DNA of 64,000 bases, from positions 46,874 to 110,873 of the forward strand of contig JAEUHY010000063.1 in the NCBI GenBank assembly GCA_016795325.1, read 5' to 3'. Below the pieces are notes generated by a model. The model was not told the DNA's origin. It worked only from the letters and a program-made list of their open reading frames with translations, and ran no database searches. The translations under genes were made by a program, and so were the position numbers. Below, one piece after another: positions 9,192 to 18,600 of the stretch. The DNA comes from Planctomycetota bacterium (lineage in GTDB: Bacteria > Planctomycetota > UBA1135 > GCA-002686595). Numbering within the stretch: the stretch's first letter is position 1; the number at the start of each line of letters is the position of its first letter.

Positions 9192-10656
9192 TGGCTTGGT
9201 GCAGACGAAGGATCGAGTAGGTCCCCAGCGCGGCGATCAGCACGGCCCAGGCGACGTTCGGGCGCCACACGAGCGCAGCCAGCCACGGTCGACGCTGCTC
9301 GATGCGTGCGAACTCGACCACGGGCTTCTCGCGCGCGAAGAACTCGGCCGTGTTGGGGAACGCGACGCACAACAGACCGAGCGCGAGGATCCACAGCCCC
9401 GGCTCGACGCGGCCGACGCTCGAAGCGAACGAGAGGCCGGTGATTCCGCTCATCGCGCCGAGGATGCGCCACGCAGCGTCGAAGCTCTCCGCTCGGAAGA
9501 AGACCCAGGCGACGACGACCGCGAGCATGGTGATGCTCCACGACAGCGTGTTGGCGATGCTCGCCGGCAGCCGCGGCAGCGCGAACTGCTCGACCGTGCG
9601 CCGCCACATCTGGTGCAACACCAGGTACGCGCCGTGCAGCGCGCCCCAGGCGACAAAGGTCCAGCCGGCGCCGTGCCACAGGCCGCCGATGAGCATCGTC
9701 GCCATCAGATTGACGAGCCGCCGCGACTCGCCGCGGCGATTTCCGCCGAGCGGGATGTAGACGTAGTCGCGCAGGAAGCGCGACAGCGTCATGTGCCAAC
9801 GCCGCCAGAAGTCGGCGATGTCGAGCGCCTTGTACGGGCTGTCGAAGTTCATCGGCAGCTTCACGCCGAACATGCGCGCCAACCCAACCGCCATGTCCGA
9901 GTAGCCCGAGAAGTCGAGGTACAGCTGCAGCGAGTACGCGAGCGCTGCGATCCACGCCTCGGCGAACGTGGGCTGCCCGCCGTTGAGCGCGTAGGTGAAG
10001 ATCGGCCGCGCGTATGCGGCGACCGGGTCGGCGAGCGCGACCTTCTTGAACAGGCCCACGAAGAAGTAGCTCGCGCCGACCGTCAAGTCGTCGGCGCGCG
10101 GCAGGAATACGCGGCGATCGCGGAACTGCCCGAGCACCTCGGCGTGGTGCACGATCGGCCCGGCGATGAACTGCGGAAAGAAGGTGACGAACAGGCAGTA
10201 CTCGAGAAAGCCGTGCTGCTCGTCGTGGATCTCGCCGCGGTACGAGTCGACGAGGTACGCGACCTGCTGGAAGGTGAAGAACGAGATGCCCAGCGGAAGC
10301 GCGACGGCGCCGAAGCTCCACTGCGCGCCCGTCAGTGCATTCAGCGTGTCCGCGAAGAAGCCCGCGTACTTGTAGTAGGCGATCAACGCGAGGTTGGCGA
10401 CGACACCTGCGCTGAGCCACGCGCGCCGCGCGGACGGAGCCGAGCGCGCGATCGTTCGGCCCAGCGCGTAGTTCGCGACGAGCGAAGCGCCGAGCAGCGC
10501 CACGTGCCCCGGGTTCCACCAGCCGTAGAACACCAGGCTCGCGAGGACGAGGAACGCGACGACCTGCGCGCGCCCGGCCCAACGCGCGAGCGCGAAGCAC
10601 CCCAGCAGCGTGGCCGGCAGGTACAAGAGGACGAACGTGTAGCTGTTGAAGAGCAC
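9166..10656 (-). CDS. MBOAT-family O-acyltransferase (AlgI-like)
   Basis: Polytopic membrane O-acyltransferase of the AlgI/DltB family that moves acyl groups across the membrane for polysaccharide O-acetylation. Family motifs are FNSYTFVLLYLP at the N-terminus, KYAGFF, FFTFQQVAYLVDSYRG, FFPQFIAGPIVHH, LYLDFSGYSDMAVG, FWRRWHMTLSRFLRDYVYIPLGG and the catalytic LIGGLWHGAGW, with the invariant His at residue 328. A GTG at 10656-10654 is chosen as start because AlgI proteins begin at this FNSY segment; an in-frame ATG at 10761 would add 35 non-conserved residues. Length from the GTG is 496, typical of the family. It overlaps the downstream SGNH-like partner by 26 bases. Confidence 0.92.
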   Translation of the reverse strand: MLFNSYTFVLLYLPATLLGCFALARWAGRAQVVAFLVLASLVFYGWWNPGHVALLGASLVANYALGRTIARSAPSARRAWLSAGVVANLALIAYYKYAGFFADTLNALTGAQWSFGAVALPLGISFFTFQQVAYLVDSYRGEIHDEQHGFLEYCLFVTFFPQFIAGPIVHHAEVLGQFRDRRVFLPRADDLTVGASYFFVGLFKKVALADPVAAYARPIFTYALNGGQPTFAEAWIAALAYSLQLYLDFSGYSDMAVGLARMFGVKLPMNFDSPYKALDIADFWRRWHMTLSRFLRDYVYIPLGGNRRGESRRLVNLMATMLIGGLWHGAGWTFVAWGALHGAYLVLHQMWRRTVEQFALPRLPASIANTLSWSITMLAVVVAWVFFRAESFDAAWRILGAMSGITGLSFASSVGRVEPGLWILALGLLCVAFPNTAEFFAREKPVVEFARIEQRRPWLAALVWRPNVAWAVLIAALGTYSILRLHQASEFLYFNF

Positions 10657-10970
10657 GCGGAAACGTTCGTCGGATGTGCGGGGGACCTTCGGCGCGACCT
10701 CGAGCGCCGCCACCTGGACGTCTTTTCGTAGCGGCGCCGAGCCCACCTGAAGAAGGCGCACCGCCGAGAATCCGCCGCCGCCCGCCGCGGCTCAAGTGAC
10801 GGGCCCGTCAGGAAAGGGGTTCCGCCAGGCGCCGCCACGTCGCGGCGGCCGTCGCCACCCCGTCGACTTGGGGGCCCGCGAAGTGCCGGACTTCGGCGCA
10901 GGTGCGCTGCACGGGCCGAATCACTGCGGGCCGGGCTGTCGCACCAACGCCGGCAGCGCCGCGCCCGCGG
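10657..10970. other. Intergenic region upstream of algI-like gene
   Basis: About 310 bases between the algI-like start and the end of the gene at 10971. Several frames are open but their products are Arg/Ala-rich and shared by no second feature; no hairpin with a T-run, tRNA or repeat was seen. It should hold the promoter of the acyltransferase pair. Confidence 0.4.
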
Positions 10971-11564
10971 TCAGCGCTTGCGGCGTGTCGCCGGCGACGC
11001 CCGATCGCGCAGATCCGCGAGCTCCGGATACTCGCCCCTCCGCAGCGCGACACGCTTCATCCTTGGCGGCTGCGTACTTTCGTCGATCGACTGCAGCACA
11101 AAGATCTCTTCGGGGTCGTTGCCGTTGACGAAGTCGATGGGCACGAGTTCATAGACACCGCGCTCCATCAGGTCTTTGGCGACTTCCCGAGCGCGCTGTT
11201 GGAACAGGGCCATCGTCGGCGGCGGGCCCGGAACCACGGCGTTGCCGCCAAGCTCGGGCGCAGAGGATGGATTCGAACCAGACGCCGTACCGTCAGCTTC
11301 CGATCGCCTTGTCGGCCCATCGGTCGCAACTCGCTCGCCCGCTTCAGCCGCCGACACTTGGGCGCGCTCGGCGAGCGGGGCTTCGACGTCAGCACGGGCC
11401 GTCGACGCTGGTTCGCGCTCGCCGTGCAGCGGCTGTGCGATGGAGGCGGCGGCCTTCGAAGCGACAGACGAGTCGCGCGCGAGCAAGAAGACCACGAACC
11501 CGAGCAGCAACAGTCCAACGGCGACGATTGGGAAGAATCGCATACTCCGACTAACGCGGAACAC
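10971..11564 (-). CDS. Hypothetical single-pass membrane protein
   Basis: Not a recognised family. The 197-residue product has one N-terminal membrane helix (FFPIVAVGLLLLGFVVFLLA, about residues 10-29), then a long low-complexity Ala/Glu/Ser linker to about residue 115, then a more ordered C-terminal segment of about 80 residues (ALFQQRAREVAKDLMERG...FVLQSIDESTQPP). It may be anchored with its C-terminus outside. The annotated start is a GTG; the internal ATG at 11543 is an alternative that puts the helix at the very N-terminus. It lies 18 bases after the HTTM gene and is probably the third gene of that operon. Confidence 0.6.
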   Translation of the reverse strand: MFRVSRSMRFFPIVAVGLLLLGFVVFLLARDSSVASKAAASIAQPLHGEREPASTARADVEAPLAERAQVSAAEAGERVATDGPTRRSEADGTASGSNPSSAPELGGNAVVPGPPPTMALFQQRAREVAKDLMERGVYELVPIDFVNGNDPEEIFVLQSIDESTQPPRMKRVALRRGEYPELADLRDRASPATRRKR

Positions 11565-11582
11565 GTCCGGCGGGCCCGCACG

Positions 11583-12893
11583 CTACGCAACTTGCGCCCG
11601 CCAAAGGCGCGCCCACGGCGCGAGCAACGGCAGCTCGCGGGCCAGAGCCAAAGCGCCGACACGTTCGCCGACACCGGCGCCAGTGACCCGCACCAAGCCG
11701 TCGAAGGTGGCTCGCTCCGGCGAGGCGAGCGCGACCAACTCGAACCGGTCGCTCCAGTCCATGCTCTCGACGACGGCCGCGAGTACGCGGGAGCGGCGGC
11801 GCCGCGGATCGAACCCAAGGCGCAGGCGCGTGGTGCGTGAGAGTGCAAGAAGCGCGGTCGCTCCGAGCGGCACGAACACGATCGCGACCCAAGCCGGAAG
11901 GTAGTGCGCGAACCACAGCCAGGTCATCAACGCCGTCGGCGCCAGCGGGACCAAAAGTCCGAGTGCCCGCCGTAGCCAGGACGCGGAGCACAGCGTCTCG
12001 CGCACCCAGCCTGGGACACGCTCGAAGGGCACGAAAGCGATCGTGAGGAACCACAGCGATGCGTAGGGACCGGTGTCGAGCGTCATCCAGTTGACGATGT
12101 GGTTGACGACAACCGCGGGAACCAATCCCCACGCCAGGCGCGGCCAGAACAGCAGCGCCGGAAACGCGAGCTGCACCGCGAGCGCAAAAACACTGAACAC
12201 GGTCATGCGCACGACATCGCCGCCGATCCAGCGTGACCAGGGCTGGTCGAACTCCGCCAGAAAGCTCATCAGCGTGTAGCCGTTCGCCCACTGCGGACCG
12301 GCGACCACCAGCTTCGACACGCCCGCGGCGCCGTACCCCAGAGCGAGCGTCGCCTGCGTGAAGCGCAGCGGGAAGCGCGCGAACTCGCTGAGTTCCGGTC
12401 TTCCGGCCACGGAGTCGTTGCGCCAGGCGCGCAGCACGCGCCCCAGCGCGCAGTCGAGCGACCAGCGTGCTCCGATCGGCGCCAGCGGCAATACGGCGAG
12501 CGTGAACGCGAGCGCCACCTTGTCGTGGTGCACCTTCTCGAACGAGTACACCATCGCCGCGCAGTACACGAGTGCTCCGCCGGCCATGGCGCAGCTGACG
12601 TTCGTCGCAAGGCCAACGAGCGCGCACAGCGCCGCCGCCAAGCCGAACACGACCACGCTGCGGGCGAACTCGGGAGTCGGCGGATCGAGGCCGAGCGCGG
12701 AGACGGCGAAGACAGGGTTCCAGAACGCGCCTTCCACGCGCGCGTGTGCGAGCTCGCTGCCGGCGATCAGCATTGGCTCGTAGGCGATGAACTCGACGCA
12801 CACCAAGGCCATGACGAGCACGCGGAACACGGCCAAGCGCGAGAGCGGCGCGGGCCTGAACCAGAACGCGCGCCACAACTCAAGGAAGCGCAT
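11583..12893 (-). CDS. HTTM-domain polytopic membrane protein
   Basis: Polytopic membrane protein of 436 residues resembling the HTTM module found in vitamin K-dependent gamma-carboxylases and in many bacterial proteins of unknown function. The N-terminal FWFRPAPLSRLAVFRVL is the typical HTTM opening, followed by several helices, the KVHHDKVALAF loop and GYGAAGVSKLVVAGPQWANG, a conserved-looking HTTM segment. The C-terminal about 90 residues (from GFDPRRRRSRV) are soluble and probably cytoplasmic. No carboxylase catalytic domain is seen. It overlaps the upstream gene by 14 bases, which suggests translational coupling and a joint membrane complex. Confidence 0.75.
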   Translation of the reverse strand: MRFLELWRAFWFRPAPLSRLAVFRVLVMALVCVEFIAYEPMLIAGSELAHARVEGAFWNPVFAVSALGLDPPTPEFARSVVVFGLAAALCALVGLATNVSCAMAGGALVYCAAMVYSFEKVHHDKVALAFTLAVLPLAPIGARWSLDCALGRVLRAWRNDSVAGRPELSEFARFPLRFTQATLALGYGAAGVSKLVVAGPQWANGYTLMSFLAEFDQPWSRWIGGDVVRMTVFSVFALAVQLAFPALLFWPRLAWGLVPAVVVNHIVNWMTLDTGPYASLWFLTIAFVPFERVPGWVRETLCSASWLRRALGLLVPLAPTALMTWLWFAHYLPAWVAIVFVPLGATALLALSRTTRLRLGFDPRRRRSRVLAAVVESMDWSDRFELVALASPERATFDGLVRVTGAGVGERVGALALARELPLLAPWARLWRAQVA

Positions 12894-14208
12894 GGGCCAC
12901 CTCCGGCGGATGGGCGAACATCACGATGCGCGGCACGTCCACCGGCCCGTCCGGCGTCAGACGGCGCCGCCGGCAAAGATCTGCGATCCCGACCAGCCGC
13001 TCGGCGGGCCGGCTCGCATTCCATTCGCGCAAGAAGCGCTCGCGCCGTCCATCTGCGTCGTGGATGAAGGGCTGCAACGCGCGCTCGGTCTCGTACTTGC
13101 CGAACGCGCCGCCCGGCGGCGTTAGCGCACGCCAGCGGCCGTCGGGCGTGAGGCCTAAGAACTCGTGTCGGTACGAGAGCGAGTCGCGCTCCGAGACGCG
13201 CGTGTACATCGTGAAGCCGACGAACGGCCAGCCCTTGGAGTGCGGAAAGAGCGCTGCGAGGAGCTGCAAGCCGAGCAAGCACCCGAGCAAAGCGCTGAGC
13301 AGGCCGCGCCACCCAGCGCGCAACGTGCGTTCGCGGCGCCGTGCGAGCGTCGCCGCGAGCAGCACGAAAGCGAGCAAAGGCGCCGCGATTCCGCCGACAA
13401 GAGCTTGCTTGGAGAGCGTGGGCGGGAAGGCAACATCGAGTTCGATGCGTTGCTCGGGCGACGCGCGCAACGTCGAGTCGAGGGCGACGACGCTCACCGC
13501 TTGCCGTCCTGGGCGCGGAAGATCGATGTGCGCGGGCTTGCCATCCAACGGCAGCCAGCGGAAGCGTCCAGCTTCGCGCCACATCCAACGAACGCCGGCG
13601 ACCGTGGAGAGTTCCAGCGTGAGCTTCTCGCCGAAGGCGAGGGCTCGCACGCCGTCCGGACGCAGTTCGCCGTTCAGCACCCGCGCACTCGGCCAATGCG
13701 CGACGCCGAGGCCGTCGAGATCGACCTGCGCGACGCCAGCGCTGCTCTCGATCTCGTACGGACCATTGTCGAGCTTGCGCAGCGAGCGCAGCGGAGGCTC
13801 GAGCGACGGAAGTTGGAGCTCGCTCCACAGGAACTGCCGCGTTTCGACAGCGCACAGGGCGCGATCGGTGAGCAACCAGATTCGCTGTTCCCCTGCGATG
13901 GCTACGGCGATCGGAACGCCGGGCGGCTCGCCGAAGTCGAAGTCGACGCGGTCGAGAACCTCGCAGTCGGGCGACGCGAGGAACAGACCGTTGTGAGCCG
14001 CCACGTAGGCGGCGCCCGTTTCGTCGCGAACCAAGTCGACGACCTCGCCTGGTTCGCGACCCGCGAGCGCTCGCAGCGGATGTGCGCCGTCTTCCGACCG
14101 GCGCACGACGACACCCCGCGCGTCGAGCTCGACACTCGCCGAGCGTTCGGATGCGACCGTTAGCGCGGCAGCGAACAAGCCGACGTAAGCGAGAAGCACG
14201 CAGAGCAT
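12880..14208 (-). CDS. Membrane protein paired with the HTTM protein
   Basis: Unrecognised 442-residue membrane protein. An N-terminal signal-like helix (residues 1-19) is followed by an all-beta extracellular region to about residue 260, where short repeats such as EVVDLVRDETGAAYVAAHNGLF and AVAIAGEQRIWLLTDRAL look like propeller blades. Two membrane helices follow (about 265-285 and 300-325), then a C-terminal domain with GWPFVGFTMYTRV and FLREWNASRP. The W/M/Y-rich GFTMYT segment recalls partners encoded next to HTTM proteins elsewhere, a point from general familiarity rather than a search. It is first in the HTTM operon, with the stop overlapping the next start by 14 bases. Confidence 0.6.
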   Translation of the reverse strand: MLCVLLAYVGLFAAALTVASERSASVELDARGVVVRRSEDGAHPLRALAGREPGEVVDLVRDETGAAYVAAHNGLFLASPDCEVLDRVDFDFGEPPGVPIAVAIAGEQRIWLLTDRALCAVETRQFLWSELQLPSLEPPLRSLRKLDNGPYEIESSAGVAQVDLDGLGVAHWPSARVLNGELRPDGVRALAFGEKLTLELSTVAGVRWMWREAGRFRWLPLDGKPAHIDLPRPGRQAVSVVALDSTLRASPEQRIELDVAFPPTLSKQALVGGIAAPLLAFVLLAATLARRRERTLRAGWRGLLSALLGCLLGLQLLAALFPHSKGWPFVGFTMYTRVSERDSLSYRHEFLGLTPDGRWRALTPPGGAFGKYETERALQPFIHDADGRRERFLREWNASRPAERLVGIADLCRRRRLTPDGPVDVPRIVMFAHPPEVAHALP

Positions 14209-14305
14209 GCTACGGCGAGAGCACCGCTCGTGGGGCGGTCAACGCCAGACCGATCGAGCGACGACCCGCGCCGAACTCGCCGTGGCGCGCCGGTGTATGT
14301 CCATG

Positions 14306-15247
14306 TCACTGCGCGACGCGCTCGCTCGGGCGCACGGCAAGCGTGAGCCGCTCCGCGCGGCGCAGGAGCTCGAATTCGAGCGCGCGATCGATCGCCTCGT
14401 GGTCGAGCAAACGGTGCAGGTCCGCGACGGTCTGCAACGGTTTGCCCGCGCAACGCACCAGGACGTCGCCGGCGCGCAGGCCAGCGCGTTCGGCGGGGCC
14501 GCCGGACTCGAGCGCGCGCACGACGACCCCGCGCGGCGAAGGCAAGCCGAGTTCGCGCGCGCGTTCGGCCGCGAGCGAAACTTCCTCGGCCGCCACGCCC
14601 AGCCGCGCCCGCCGCACGCGGCCGTGCGTGAGCACCTGGCGGATCACGAACGACGCGGTGTTCGACGGCACGGCGAAGCACACGCCTTGTCCGCCGAGCA
14701 CGATGGCCGTGTTGACGCCGATCACGCGCGCATCGGCGTCGACCAGCGGCCCACCGGAGTTGCCCGGATTGAGCGGCGCGTCGGTCTGGAGCACACCTTC
14801 GATCGCGCGGCCGGTCTGCGAACGCAACGTGCGGCCCAGCGCACTCACGATGCCGAGCGTCACGGTGCGCGCCAGTCCGAACGGCGAGCCGACCGCGATC
14901 GCGAAGTCGCCGACGCGCACTTGGTTCGAGTCGCCGAGTTCGACGTGCGGCAGCGGCGTGGGACTGGCGACCTGCAGCACCGCCAAATCCGTCTCGGGGT
15001 CGTCCCCCACGACATCGGCGAGCAGCGCGCGCCCGTCGGCGAGCTCGACCTCGACTCCGCCGCTCTTGTGCACGACGTGGCTGTTGGTGAGCGCGTAGCC
15101 GCCGGGCGCGATCAGCACGCCCGAGCCATGCGACAAACCCGCGCGGCCGCGGCCGCCTTCGCGGATGGCGCGCACGTGCAACACGCTCGGCCCGACACGC
15201 TCCACCACCGACGACACTTCGTCCGCGAATCCGCGCAAGGTGTTCAT
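14306..15247 (-). CDS. Trypsin-like HtrA/DegP-family serine protease with PDZ domain
   Basis: S1C protease with a complete catalytic triad in the numbering from the ATG at 15247: His57 (LTNSHVV), Asp87 (DPETDLAVL) and Ser164 (NPGNSGGPL). A PDZ domain follows (about residues 225-312; SPRGVVVRALESGGPAERAGLRAGDVLV). No signal peptide or N-terminal membrane helix is present, unlike typical periplasmic DegP/DegS, so it is probably cytoplasmic. An in-frame ATG at 15283 would add 12 residues without a leader. At 313 residues it has one PDZ domain rather than two. Neighbours do not indicate a substrate. Confidence 0.9.
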   Translation of the reverse strand: MNTLRGFADEVSSVVERVGPSVLHVRAIREGGRGRAGLSHGSGVLIAPGGYALTNSHVVHKSGGVEVELADGRALLADVVGDDPETDLAVLQVASPTPLPHVELGDSNQVRVGDFAIAVGSPFGLARTVTLGIVSALGRTLRSQTGRAIEGVLQTDAPLNPGNSGGPLVDADARVIGVNTAIVLGGQGVCFAVPSNTASFVIRQVLTHGRVRRARLGVAAEEVSLAAERARELGLPSPRGVVVRALESGGPAERAGLRAGDVLVRCAGKPLQTVADLHRLLDHEAIDRALEFELLRRAERLTLAVRPSERVAQ

Positions 15248-15669
15248 GGCTCTGGGTCTGGGCCCGAGCGGCGCAGAGTTCAATCGGCGGGATGGTCATC
15301 TGCCGCGCGATGTCGGCGCCGGCGCATCAGCCGCGGCCGAGGTCGGATTGCGTGGCGTCGGGCGGAGGCACTCGATCGCGCGTCGACGCGGACAGCTCGA
15401 CCTCGGGGCCAGCCAGCGAAGTTTGTTCAACTCCCCGCGACGCCGAGGCGCTGTCGCGGAGAGTTGCCTCCAGACGAGATTCGACTCGCGATTCGATTCG
15501 ACCTCGCGCGAAGCAATCGAGTGCGATCGCCAGCGCAATCGGGACCAGACCGACGGAGTGGAGCCGCGTTCGGAGCAATCTCCGACGAGACGTTTCGGTC
15601 CGCAGCAGATGTCGCCCGGCCGATCTTGCGGAGTTGTGCGCCGTGATCGCGCGCAGCCGTGCGCCGAGC
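15248..15669. other. Gap between protease and beta-helix genes, with a weak minus-strand ORF
   Basis: About 420 bases. The only candidate is a minus-strand frame ending at 15327 that could begin with a TTG at 15578 (83 codons) and would encode one hydrophobic stretch, VGLVPIALAIALDCFA, followed by a charged, disordered tail. The Shine-Dalgarno-like GGAG is too close to that TTG and third-position bias is modest, so it is not called as a gene. No terminator or repeat was seen. Confidence 0.3.
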
Positions 15670-18600
15670 TCAGTTCGCCTCGTCCGCTCCCATGTCGACG
15701 CGTCCGCCCTGGATCCGCGCAGCGCCGTCGAGGTCAGTCTCGTTGGCGACGGGGGCATAGGCAGTGTCGCCAACGTTCACGAGCGGAGATCCCGGTTGAA
15801 GGTGGTAATTGCCGGCGCCTGCGTTCACGAACTGCGGGTTGAACGAGCCGCCCCCGACGTTCCCAACACCAAACGGGTCGATCGAACCAGTCCAGCCCCG
15901 GACGCAACAGAATCGGACCGAGACAGTCCCGGCGCCGACGCGGATCTGAGAGGTCTGCGCCAAACCCAGCCCGTCGGCCGGCTCCGTGTTGGCCCACAGT
16001 GCGCACGAGTTGAACACTGGCGCCGCGCCATTGACGAACACCCCACCGCCGGAGCTCGAACACGTGTTGGCCACGATCGTGCAGCCGCGGAAAGCCACCG
16101 TGCTCGGCGAGTCGACGTAGCTGCCCCCGCCAGAAACGCTGGCGCCGTTGCCCTGGAACAGGCAGCTGCGGTATGTCGCGTTGCTCGATCCGCCGCTGTA
16201 CGAGCCTCCGCCGCGGCCCGAACTCGAAGCCAAGTTGGACAAGAACCGGCACGACACCACGCTCGCCTGCGCGGAGCCCTCGAGGCACAGCGCGCCGCCG
16301 AACTGATTTCCTTGGTTGGAAGCGAAGCTCGAGCTGCGCAGGTTCAGCGTCGTCGATCCGCGCACGAGGAGCGCACCGCCTTTCGTTGCGCTCGTGTTCG
16401 ACGTGAACGTCGAACCGACGACGTTGAGCAGTGCGCCGTCGCCGCAGATCCCACCGCCTTGACCTGCACCCGACGCTGTGTTGCCGGTGAAGCCGCAGGT
16501 CGTGAGCGTCACGTTGCTGCCAGGGGCTGCATGCAACCCGCCACCCGACGTGTTGGACTGATTTCCTTGGTACGTGCAGTTCGTATACGTGGCGGGGCCG
16601 ATGCTGGCGTGATACACGCCGCCTCCCTTACCGGCGCTCGACGCCTGATTGGAGATGAAGCTGCACATCAGCGCGGTCACCTGCGCCGTCCCCTCCACGC
16701 ACAGAGCGCCGCCCAACTGGCTGCCCTGGTTCGAGGTGAACGTCGAGTTCGTCAGGTTCAGCACTGCTCCTCCGCGAGCGAGGATCGCACCGCCCTTCCC
16801 GGCGCCGACGTTCGACGTGAAGGTTGATCCGGAGACGCTCAGCGTGCTGCCGTCGACGTAAATCCCTCCGCCGGCGCCCAGCCCCATCTGCGAAGCGGTG
16901 TTCCCGAGCCCCACGCCGCCGAATGTGCACGCGGAGACGGTCACCGAACTCGCGGGTTCGGCGTGGAGGCCGCCACCGGACGTCAGTGCGGCGTTCGATC
17001 GAAGCGTGCAACCCACGAGAGCGACGCTCGAGCCGGACTCCAGGTAAATCGCGCCCCCGCTGGTGTTGCCGGTGTTCGATACGAACGTCACCTGGTCGAG
17101 CGTCATCGACGCGCCTGCAGACAAGTACAGAGCGCCGCCTCGACTGCCGACGTTCTCGCTCAAGGTGCACAGACGAAGCGTCGGCCCCACGCCGCTCGAA
17201 ACGTACACGCCGCCACCGGTCGAGAGCGTGCTCGTCACGTTCGCGAGCCCGCGTCGAACGGTGCAGCCGTCGAGAACGGCCGACGCGTTGACGTTCGAGG
17301 CCGTGACGACGTGGTACATGCGCGTCCCGACGCTCGGCTCGCCGGAGAGAATCGTCGGGTTCAGCGCGATGTTGCGCTGCGAGAGCGACGACTCTGTCCC
17401 GGCGAATCCGCCGAAGATCGTCAGGTTGTTGGCCAGCTTGAACGTCGCGGAGCGCGGATCCGACGGGTTCGTGCGCTTGATCGGCACGTACGTGCCCTTC
17501 GCAACCCAAATGGCCGTGACCGTCGGGTTCAGCTCCGCCACATCCAACGCGGACTGTAGCGAGGTGAAGGCGTTGGCCCAATTGACGCCCGTGTTGGCGC
17601 CGGCGGCGGCGAAGTTCACGAACAGCGTGAGGCTCTCACACTCGTCCGGCACTGCGTTGAGGTTGATGTCCAGACTCGACCCATCGGCGATGTCGCAGGA
17701 GTCCGGCCGTGTGTTGCTGTTGCAGTCCAAGGAAGCGCCGCTGCTGATGTCCGACGCATCCGGCACGCAGTTGGCGTTGCAATCCGCGAACTCGCACTCG
17801 TCGGGTGTCCCGTTCGAGTTGCAGTCGTTGCTGCTTCCCGACGCTATGTCGCAGGCGTCCGGGACGGAGTTGCCGTTGCAGTCCGCCTCGCAGCTGTCGG
17901 GCACGCCGTCGTTGTCGCAGTCGGGCTCGCACTCATCCGGAATCCAGTTGCTGTTGCAGTCCGCAGCGCCGTACACGCTGATATCGAGGACGTCGAGGAT
18001 GCAGTTGCCGTTGCAGTCGCTCTCGCAGTCATCGGGCAGGCCGTTGCCGTTGCAATCGGTCGCGCCTCCCAAGGCGATCTCCAGGGAGTCGATGGTCAAG
18101 TCGCCATCGCAGTCCTGCACCTCGTCTGCGCCTATGTCCATGCGCCCGTTGGAGAGACGGCGCTCCCCGTCCACATCCACGTCGAGCGGGGACAGCGTGA
18201 GCGCGGGATTGCCGGCGTTCACACAGGGCGAGTTCGGCAGTAGATGAAAGTCGGAGGCCGAGACGAACAGAGGATTGAACTGGCCAGCGCCGACGTTGCC
18301 TGGGCAGTTGAAGCACAGCACGTTGCTCCAACCCTTGATGGCGCAGTAGCTGATGTAGAGCGACCCTCCGAGTTGAAAGATCTGAGCATCCTCGAGGTTC
18401 CCGAAGGCGTCCGTGTTGCCCCACAGAATGCAGCTGTCGAGCGTGAGGGCGCCGCTCGCCTCGTTGATGCCTCCGGCGAACCCGGTGTTCGCGGAGTTGG
18501 CGACCACGGTGGCGCCGATCAGGGCGACCACGGCGCTGTGGTCGATCGACATTGCGCCACCCTCGAAACCAGCGGCGTTCCCTTGGAAGCGGCAGCTGCG

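Noticed and set aside
11262..11295. GGATTCGAACCAGA, resembling the T-arm of a minus-strand tRNA
   Set aside because: It lies inside a coding gene and no acceptor, D or anticodon stems could be formed around it.
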